A stretch of DNA of 5,705 bases from Ahrensia sp. GTDB lineage: Bacteria > Pseudomonadota > Alphaproteobacteria > Rhizobiales > Rhizobiaceae. The notes under the pieces were generated by a model that ran no database searches, was not told the origin of the DNA, and saw only the letters and a list, made by a program, of their open reading frames with translations. Positions 1 through 4,864 of the stretch are shown one piece after another. Where the stretch lies: the NCBI GenBank assembly GCA_002698425.1, contig NZXU01000107.1, forward strand, positions 1-5,705. The letters run 5' to 3'. The position numbers were made by a program, and so were the translations under genes. The first letter of the stretch is position 1; each line of letters starts with the position of its first letter.

Positions 1-2
1 AT

Positions 3-317
3 GAGGCAGCGCTGGAAGCGATCTCGGCACTGGAAACCGCCCTCGACGAACAATGGAAACGCGAATACGACGACTACGCCGCCGCCCTCACCCACGCCAT
101 CGAGCAGCGGCTGTCGGCCCTGCAGGTCAACGTTCCCGTCACCGTCACCATCACCCGCGCCCCCGAGGTCCACGACTCCGGCGAATACGAGCGGCACGGG
201 CCTGCTTGGCTGCCCGATAACGCGATCGGGCGGGCCGTCGAAGAAGCCATCATGAACACGCCCACTCCGGCCGACCTACCAGGCACTCCGTTGCAACGAC
301 TAGACCGCACGCGCTGA
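3..317 (+). CDS. 3' end of an unrecognised plus-strand gene
   Basis: This reading frame enters from the left edge with no start codon in view and runs 104 codons to a TGA at 315-317. It is preferred over the overlapping frame that begins at base 1 because its codons end mostly in C or G and its protein looks natural, while the base-1 frame gives low-complexity Pro/Ser/Thr. The first 42 or so visible residues are strongly helical and charged (pattern ETALDEQWKREYDDYAAAL) and could form a coiled coil. A short beta-like stretch (VNVPVTVTIT) and a polar C-terminus ending LDRTR follow. No signal peptide, membrane segment or known domain is visible, so the function is unknown. A strong GC hairpin 13 bases after the stop suggests that its transcript ends before the toxin-antitoxin operon. 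Confidence 0.6.
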   Translation, partial: EAALEAISALETALDEQWKREYDDYAAALTHAIEQRLSALQVNVPVTVTITRAPEVHDSGEYERHGPAWLPDNAIGRAVEEAIMNTPTPADLPGTPLQRLDRTR

Positions 318-330
318 GCGTCACGCGCGC

Positions 331-354
331 GGCCGCAGGAGCTGCCCTGCGGTC
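331..354 (+). terminator. GC-rich hairpin, probable terminator of the upstream gene
   Basis: CCGCAGG at 333-339 pairs perfectly with CCTGCGG at 346-352 around the six-base loop AGCTGC. A G-U wobble (332/353) and a G-C pair (331/354) extend the stem to nine pairs. It lies just after the stop at 317 and before the antitoxin promoter. There is no T-tract, which is common for mycobacterial terminators, so termination here is inferred from structure and position. Confidence 0.5.
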
Positions 355-366
355 AACCCGAATCGG

Positions 367-381
367 ACTAGTCGGCCTAGT
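367..381. promoter_or_regulatory. Inverted repeat upstream of the antitoxin, candidate operator
   Basis: ACTAG at 367-371 is mirrored by CTAGT at 377-381 with five bases between. The left arm also sits in the eight-base palindrome GACTAGTC (366-373). The repeat ends 11 bases before the putative -10 hexamer, a suitable place for a repressor. Phd/YefM-family antitoxins usually bind short palindromes at their own promoter and repress the operon together with the toxin, so this is the likeliest autoregulatory site. It is short and could be chance. Confidence 0.35.
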
Positions 382-391
382 GCGACTGGTG

Positions 392-397
392 TAATGT
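392..397 (+). promoter_or_regulatory. Putative -10 element of the toxin-antitoxin operon
   Basis: TAATGT fits the mycobacterial TANNNT -10 pattern. The GTG at 405 begins seven bases after it ends, so transcription would start at or next to that codon. This is the arrangement of a leaderless mRNA, common in mycobacteria, and no Shine-Dalgarno sequence precedes any of the possible starts (396, 399, 405). No good -35 match is visible at 17-18 bases upstream. Confidence 0.45.
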
Positions 398-404
398 GGT
401 GGTC

Positions 405-641
405 GTGAAGACGATCACCAGCACGGAGGCCAAATCCCGACTCAACGCCGTGCTGGCCGAGGTGGAAAGCACAGGCGAAGCCGTGACGATCACCAGTCAC
501 GGCCGGCCGGTGGCTGTCCTCTCGCCTGCCCAGCCGAAACCGCGAACCTTCGGCCAGTTCCCGAACCTGGCGATACCCGAGGACTTCGACGATCCACTGC
601 CGGCCGAGGACCTGGCCGCATGGGAGGCGACGGCCCCGTGA
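405..641 (+). CDS. vapB: Phd/YefM (VapB-type) antitoxin
   Basis: This is a 78-residue antitoxin that should bind and neutralise the PIN toxin encoded next to it and repress the operon. The N-terminal half has the Phd/YefM pattern: KTITSTEAKSRLNAVLAEVE (residues 2-21), then VTITSHGRPVAVLSP (27-41). The acidic, Pro-rich C-terminus (about 45-78, with FDDPLPAEDLAAWE) is the part that normally wraps the toxin. GTG at 405 is chosen because it fits a leaderless transcript from the TAATGT at 392-397 and gives the usual family N-terminus. GTG at 396 or 399 would add three or two residues. The stop overlaps the vapC start in GTGA, so the pair is translationally coupled. The family call is firm; the exact start is less so. 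Confidence 0.88.
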   Translation: MKTITSTEAKSRLNAVLAEVESTGEAVTITSHGRPVAVLSPAQPKPRTFGQFPNLAIPEDFDDPLPAEDLAAWEATAP

Positions 642-1039
642 CCGCCTTCCTCCTCGACACCAACGCCGTGCTCTGGCTAACCACGGCACCGAACAGAATC
701 GCCCCGCAGGTGCGCCACACCCTGGCAGACCACACCAACGACCTGATCGTCTCAGCAGCTTCGGCGTGGGAAGTGGCAATCAAGACCCGAATCGGGCGAC
801 TCGCCGGCGGACCACTGCTGTCGGCCTGGGATGAAACGCTGACAGCGATGAACGCCACCAACCTGCCCATCGACTCCGCAGACGCGATCGTGGCGGGCCA
901 GCTCAACTGGGCACACAAAGACCCGTTCGACCGCATGCTTGTCGCCCAGGCGGTCCGTCGCGGCCTCACCATCGCCACCAGCGACAACCGCATCACCGCA
1001 GGCGCACTCACCGCAGTCATCGAGCTGCAACCATCATGA
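638..1039 (+). CDS. vapC: VapC-type PIN-domain ribonuclease toxin
   Basis: This 133-residue protein is the toxin of a type II toxin-antitoxin pair. PIN toxins are Mg2+-dependent endoribonucleases that cut tRNA or rRNA and stop translation. The acidic residues that hold the metal are all visible: Asp7 in LLDTN, Glu45 in SAWEVAIK, Asp95 and Asp98 in KDPFDRMLVAQA, and Asp116 in IATSDNRI. The length is typical of the family and nothing suggests inactivation. GTG at 638 is chosen because it overlaps the antitoxin stop, has GGGAGG at 622-627 ten bases upstream, and starts directly at TAFLLDTN; an in-frame ATG at 620 lies upstream of that site. The stop overlaps the next gene's ATG, which is unusual because most vapBC operons hold only two genes. 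The RNA target cannot be predicted from this sequence. Confidence 0.92.
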   Translation: MTAFLLDTNAVLWLTTAPNRIAPQVRHTLADHTNDLIVSAASAWEVAIKTRIGRLAGGPLLSAWDETLTAMNATNLPIDSADAIVAGQLNWAHKDPFDRMLVAQAVRRGLTIATSDNRITAGALTAVIELQPS

Positions 1040-2541
1040 GCACCAACAGCATTCACGACAACCAGTGGCACAGGAACGCGACCTGGTACACCCGAGACCT
1101 CACCGCCGAACAAGTCGCCCACTACCTCGATGAGTCCGGAGACCCCCTAGTCGCAGACTTCTTCGCCGCTCACCACAGCGAGTACGACCAGCGCTGGAGC
1201 CTGGCCGACATCTACACCCATATGGCCAGCCGGCACCCCGACCGAGCCGAATACCGCATACCCCGCCTGTTCCCACTGACCACCCCCACCGGGCCGGCCC
1301 GACTACTCCACACCCAACCGGCCCACATCGACGCTCTACAGGCAGCATTCGTCGTACACGCATGGAACCCCCGCGACGACCGCGGGCCGATCGCGATCGC
1401 CTACCCCGTACGCGACTGCCCCTCGGCGATGACGCCCGAAGCCGCCGCAGCGCTCCTGGGCACCCTCACCTGGGCCAGCGCCGTAGCAGTAATGTCCGGA
1501 CAAGACCCCGCCCAACAACCCGGCCCCGATTCCCAACCCGGCGTTTGGGTCGCCGATGGCGCAGTACCCGAGCACCGCAGCGGCGTGCGCGTCACCACCA
1601 ACCATCACCCCTGGGGCGACCTGGCCAACCTGCTGCGCACCGCCCTGCCCTGGTGGCCGCCAAGCCTGCGCGACCGAGACGCAATCCTGGCCTGGACCCC
1701 AGAAAGCGAACCTCGTCAGATCCGCCCAGCCACGACTGAATTCGAGCCCGAGGCCCTGCATCGACTGCTCACCCCGACCAGCAGCCACACCCTGCGCGAC
1801 ATCATCGCCGCCGCAGCGACCAACGCCGAATACAGGCTGGTCCGCACCTACCTCACAGAGCACGGCTACACCGGCGACTACACCGATGACTACCCCGAAA
1901 CCACAGGCCTGACCAAAGCCGCCACTGCCACCCGCAACCTCGACGTCAAGGCACTAACCGACGGTGAGGCCGCGCTCATCCTGCACCAGCCGGTCCCCGA
2001 CCACTCCACAGCCTGGGCCGCCATCCCCGTCCTCCGCGGAGTGCCCGTCGCCCACAACCTCTACACCGTTGACCCCGAACTGGCCCAACACCCGCTGGCC
2101 CAAGCCTGGCTGGCCCAACTCATCCCCGCAGCCCAACCCCTCGAACTGGGCTTCTACCTACCCGCAGCCCGCATGGCCAACAACACCACCGAACCCGCCC
2201 AATGCCTCGTACACCCCCGCTGGCCAAGCTGCTGGGCAATACGCCAAGGCAACACCACGTTCCTGACCACCGGCACATCCGTGCCGGCCAGCGGCCACCT
2301 CACCGAACTCCACATAGCCGAGGACGCAGCATTCTTCCGTGACAGCACCGGCGCCGTATGGCCGATGCCCCTCCCCCGCCAGGGCCGCACCACACTTCTG
2401 ATCGCCACAGCGATCACCAAACTCATGCTCGACGCCGGCACCGACGTAGACGCCCGCGAAGACGACATCGACCCCACCCAAGAACTACTCGACACACTCG
2501 AAAACTGGCCGCTGCCAATCACGATCAAAACACGACGATGA
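1036..2541 (+). CDS. Unrecognised 501-residue protein coupled to vapC
   Basis: I do not recognise this protein. ATG at 1036 overlaps the vapC stop (ATGA) and has no evident Shine-Dalgarno sequence, so translation probably depends on ribosomes finishing vapC. The protein is soluble-looking, with no signal peptide or membrane segment. It is rich in Trp, Pro, Ala and Thr, with clustered aromatic patches such as PWWPPS (205-210) and WPSCW (396-400). Residues about 50-220 and 300-465 appear globular, with beta-like strands such as PIAIAYPV and FVVHAW. A Tyr/Asp-rich segment (YTGDYTDDYPE, 278-288) lies between them, and the C-terminus is acidic (DAREDDIDPTQE, 472-483). There is no catalytic motif I can name. 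The coding strand is very C-rich and G-poor compared with its neighbours. It is a real gene judging by its unbroken length, coupling and codon pattern. Confidence 0.88.
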   Translation: MSTNSIHDNQWHRNATWYTRDLTAEQVAHYLDESGDPLVADFFAAHHSEYDQRWSLADIYTHMASRHPDRAEYRIPRLFPLTTPTGPARLLHTQPAHIDALQAAFVVHAWNPRDDRGPIAIAYPVRDCPSAMTPEAAAALLGTLTWASAVAVMSGQDPAQQPGPDSQPGVWVADGAVPEHRSGVRVTTNHHPWGDLANLLRTALPWWPPSLRDRDAILAWTPESEPRQIRPATTEFEPEALHRLLTPTSSHTLRDIIAAAATNAEYRLVRTYLTEHGYTGDYTDDYPETTGLTKAATATRNLDVKALTDGEAALILHQPVPDHSTAWAAIPVLRGVPVAHNLYTVDPELAQHPLAQAWLAQLIPAAQPLELGFYLPAARMANNTTEPAQCLVHPRWPSCWAIRQGNTTFLTTGTSVPASGHLTELHIAEDAAFFRDSTGAVWPMPLPRQGRTTLLIATAITKLMLDAGTDVDAREDDIDPTQELLDTLENWPLPITIKTRR

Positions 2542-2544
2542 GCG

Positions 2545-2561
2545 GTTCTCGTCGGCAGAAC
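2545..2561 (+). other. Weak hairpin just after the 501-residue gene
   Basis: GTTCT at 2545-2549 pairs with AGAAC at 2557-2561 around a seven-base loop, four bases after the stop codon. With only five pairs and no T-tract it is a poor terminator. It may be a regulatory site or chance. The rest of the 142-base gap before the next gene (2542-2683) shows no convincing promoter or small gene. Confidence 0.2.
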
Positions 2562-2668
2562 GGATCAGCCAACAGGGACCAGTCGCGGCGCAAGGTGGCG
2601 GCCCGCGCACAGCGAGGTCGCCCGTGCTCGACGGGACTATCACCACAACCAGGCATTGGCGACTGATC

Positions 2669-2674
2669 GGGAGG
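2669..2674 (+). promoter_or_regulatory. Ribosome binding site that fixes the start at 2684
   Basis: GGGAGG lies nine bases before ATG 2684, and the same hexamer precedes vapC. The other in-frame starts (GTG 2624, ATG 2792, ATG 2807) have no comparable site, so this element decides the start of the regulator gene. Confidence 0.6.
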
Positions 2675-2683
2675 CCCCAGGCG

Positions 2684-4501
2684 ATGAAGCAGGAAGTACC
2701 CCAACCGCGGCGTAGCCGCACGCGAATCCCCGCCATTGGCGGGGCGCACGTCAAAACCAGCTCCACCGGCGGCGCCGTGGGTGCGCCGTGGATGCCCCCC
2801 GACGCAATGCTCGATACCCGCCTCGGCGATCTGGTGCCCTGCTTCGACAGCATCGCCGCGGCGGCCATTCCCTACGCGCGGCTGCCCCGACGTCTCAGCG
2901 GCTACGCCAAGGAATTCTGCAGTTGGGCTGACATCGCCGACCAGACCCCCCGAACCCTGCTGCGGCGCCCCAAGTTCGGCGACGCCGCGGTGGCGGCTCT
3001 CCTGCACGCAGCACATGACACCGTGCACGCCCACGCCCAGGCTGCGGCCGCCGGCCCCGTGAGCGCCGAGCAGGCAATCACCGCCCTACTCGACCGCCTC
3101 ACCGACTTCGACCGCGCCCTACTCGACGGCCGGCGTTGGAGCCAGCCCCCAGCCACCACCACAGACCTCGCCCACGAACTCGGTACCTCCGCGACGTCGA
3201 TTGCGCGGAGCCAACCGCGGGCAGATCAGCGCTTCGCCGAGTTGCTCAACGACCCGCTGCACGCCGCGGTCCGCGACCACGCCGCCCGCCTCGCCGACCA
3301 GCTCGGCCCCCTACTACCCGACGACCTCACCACCGCCGCGCTGCGGGGGCTACGCCTGGACCCCGCTGGTCAGCCAGCCCGCGCCCTGCTCTACCTCGCC
3401 GGGCCCTACCGACCCCACCACGACGGCTGGACCGAGAACCTCAGCACAGGCGGACACGAACGCATCCACGCAGCCGTCGACGACTTGTTCGCCCGAAACC
3501 CCGCACCCAGCCTCGACATGCTGCACGACGAACTCAGTCGCGCCGGCATGACCGAGGAGGCGAGCTGGGCGTTCCTGCGGTCACAGCCGGCCTGGCGCCG
3601 CTTCGGCGACGTGTACGTGCACTGGAATCCCGACAACACCGCCGACATGGCTGAAGCCGTCCTACACGCCATCGCCGAACCCCTGACGCCCGCCCAAATC
3701 CACGCCGCCATCGGCGCTGTGTCCATCCACACCCTCTCCGACGCCTTGCGCGAACATCGCCGCTTCGTTCGGGCCAGCCGCCAGACCTGGGCGCTTGCCG
3801 CCTGGAAGCTCGATCAGTACACCAACATCGCCGACGCCATCGGCACCACCATCGACCGCCTCGGCGGCAAGGCCAGCGCCGACGACATCGTCGCCGACGT
3901 CCTCGCCCGATTCCCCGACGTCGCCGAGAGCTCCATACGGTCCTTCCTGCACACCCTGGCGTTCGTCAACGACCGCGGCTCCTACCGCCGCCGACGGCGC
4001 CGCGACCCCTTCAGCGACCTACCACCGCTGCGGCGAGTTCGCGGGGCCTACCAGAACGGCCCCGACGAAATCCGCTACGCCCTAACCGCGGACACGAACA
4101 CGCTACGTGGATCAGCCCCTGCCCTGCCGGCCGCCGTCGCCAACGCAGCAGGAGTGCAACCCGGCCAACGCAAGACCTTCGCCAACCCCCACGGCGACAT
4201 CAACGTATTCTGGCAGCTCACCTCAGTGCGTGGAGCCATCCTCAGCTCCATTCGAGCACAAGCCGCCGCCGGCGGAGCGCAGCCCGGTGACACCCTCGTG
4301 CTGAGCTTCACCAGCGACCAGGTGAGCATCACATGCATACCCGCCCACGTCGTGGGCCTCCCCCGCCTCAAAACCCTCCTCGGCCGCCGCGTCCGAAACC
4401 CCGCCGCCGCCCTGGCCGCAAGCCTCGAATGCAAACCCAACGAGGTCGCCGCCGTCCTGCGGGCCCGCGGTGACGACCACATCGCCGACCAACTACTCTG
4501 A
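2684..4501 (+). CDS. Alpha-CTD-like / sigma region 4-like / winged-helix regulator
   Basis: This 605-residue DNA-binding protein is assembled from pieces of the transcription machinery. Residues 1-60 are basic and disordered-looking. Residues about 66-108 resemble the RNA polymerase alpha-subunit C-terminal helix-hairpin-helix (LPRRL, WADIA, LLRRPKFGDAAVAALL). Residues about 137-187 resemble sigma-70 region 4, the HTH that reads -35 elements (DFDRALLDGRRW, TTTDLAHELGTSATSIARSQ). Three probable winged-helix repeats follow at about 255-312, 322-375 and 378-436; the third recalls HARE-HTH/RpoE-delta domains. A run of seven Arg occurs in 435-440 and nearby (YRRRRRR), and a mixed alpha/beta C-terminal domain spans about 460-605. 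Sigma region 2 is absent, so it is unlikely to open promoters itself. Function is inferred: a transcriptional regulator or RNA-polymerase-associated factor, related to actinobacterial 'sigma factor-like HTH' proteins. Its targets are unknown. It follows the vapBC operon by 142 bases on the same strand. Confidence 0.8.
   Translation: MKQEVPQPRRSRTRIPAIGGAHVKTSSTGGAVGAPWMPPDAMLDTRLGDLVPCFDSIAAAAIPYARLPRRLSGYAKEFCSWADIADQTPRTLLRRPKFGDAAVAALLHAAHDTVHAHAQAAAAGPVSAEQAITALLDRLTDFDRALLDGRRWSQPPATTTDLAHELGTSATSIARSQPRADQRFAELLNDPLHAAVRDHAARLADQLGPLLPDDLTTAALRGLRLDPAGQPARALLYLAGPYRPHHDGWTENLSTGGHERIHAAVDDLFARNPAPSLDMLHDELSRAGMTEEASWAFLRSQPAWRRFGDVYVHWNPDNTADMAEAVLHAIAEPLTPAQIHAAIGAVSIHTLSDALREHRRFVRASRQTWALAAWKLDQYTNIADAIGTTIDRLGGKASADDIVADVLARFPDVAESSIRSFLHTLAFVNDRGSYRRRRRRDPFSDLPPLRRVRGAYQNGPDEIRYALTADTNTLRGSAPALPAAVANAAGVQPGQRKTFANPHGDINVFWQLTSVRGAILSSIRAQAAAGGAQPGDTLVLSFTSDQVSITCIPAHVVGLPRLKTLLGRRVRNPAAALAASLECKPNEVAAVLRARGDDHIADQLL
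2707..2744 (+). repeat. Two consecutive hairpins just inside the regulator gene
   Basis: The first stem is GCGGC (2707-2711) with GCCGC (2715-2719) around GTA. The second is CCCCGCC (2728-2734) with GGCGGGG (2738-2744) around ATT, a perfect seven-pair stem with a three-base loop. They begin 23 bases after the A of ATG 2684, in the region coding for the disordered N-terminus. They could slow or gate translation, or mark an untranslated leader if the real start is further downstream. Confidence 0.5.
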
Positions 4502-4524
4502 CCGCCGATGTCGCCGGGTGCAGA

Positions 4525-4530
4525 TACCGT
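4525..4530 (+). promoter_or_regulatory. Possible -10 element for the 86-residue gene
   Basis: TACCGT matches the mycobacterial TANNNT pattern and lies 36 bases before the ATG at 4567, within the 65-base gap after the regulator gene. No clear -35 element accompanies it. Such short matches are frequent by chance. Confidence 0.25.
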
Positions 4531-4566
4531 TGGCACTATCCCAACCAGCCACATTGAGGATCGCAA

Positions 4567-4827
4567 ATGAGCACCCAACTTCCCACTCGCACAGAACTGT
4601 TCGGCAACGCACTGGCGGCCCTCGACTCAGCCCGCGCAGCGCTGAGCGACGCCCGTGACTGGCTTCAGTCCGATTGGACTCCCGTGGGATCGGCCCTCAC
4701 GCCCGAGGCCGGCGAAGCGCGCCAGGCGGTGCTCGCTGGCATCGGCACGACCAAGACCGCGATCGACGCCATGAAGCAGGACCTCGGCCGTGCGATGGAC
4801 TCTCTTGACGCGCACTCCGACCGGTAG
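4567..4827 (+). CDS. Small helical protein of unknown function (86 residues)
   Basis: ATG at 4567 is preceded by GAGGA at 4556-4560, six bases away, a convincing ribosome binding site. The protein is almost entirely helical. One amphipathic helix spans about residues 7-35 (LFGNALAALDSARAALSDARDWL), and a second spans about 46-82 (EAGEARQAVLAGI, AIDAMKQDLGRAMDSL) after a short linker with SDWTPVGSALT. It has no Cys, signal peptide or membrane segment, so it is probably a cytoplasmic helical hairpin that could dimerise. It has the size of a WXG100 protein but no WXG turn, so it should not be called ESX-related. It shares strand with the regulator gene and ends 21 bases before the convergent MPT63-like gene. 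I do not recognise the family. Confidence 0.75.
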   Translation: MSTQLPTRTELFGNALAALDSARAALSDARDWLQSDWTPVGSALTPEAGEARQAVLAGIGTTKTAIDAMKQDLGRAMDSLDAHSDR

Positions 4828-4839
4828 AGAGCCGATGTA

Positions 4840-4864
4840 GCCGCCCCCTCAGCTGGGAGGCGGC
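4840..4864. terminator. Probable bidirectional terminator between convergent genes
   Basis: GCCGCC at 4840-4845 pairs with GGCGGC at 4859-4864. CCC (4846-4848) pairs with GGG (4855-4857), leaving one bulged A (4858) and the six-base loop TCAGCT. The stem overlaps the stop codon of the minus-strand gene and lies 13 bases past the stop of the plus-strand gene, so it can fold in either transcript. There is no T-tract on either side. Confidence 0.5.

Noticed and set aside
1..255. Open frame beginning with ATG at base 1 (84 residues).
   Set aside because: The product is low-complexity Pro/Ser/Thr, and it overlaps the better coding frame 3-317, which has C/G-ending codons and a natural helical protein.
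490..1122. Minus-strand open frame of 210 codons opposite vapC.
   Set aside because: It lies antisense to the antitoxin and toxin, whose motifs are clear; GC-rich codons on one strand create long open frames on the other.
1336..1863. Minus-strand open frame of 175 codons within the 501-residue gene.
   Set aside because: Gly/Val-rich antisense shadow with no start signal or domain.
2684..4501. Calling the regulator a true sigma factor.
   Set aside because: Only a region-4-like HTH is seen; there is no region 2 for core binding and -10 recognition.
4567..4827. ESAT-6/WXG100-like identity for the 86-residue protein.
   Set aside because: Size and two helices fit, but the WXG turn is missing and there is no paired partner or ESX gene nearby.
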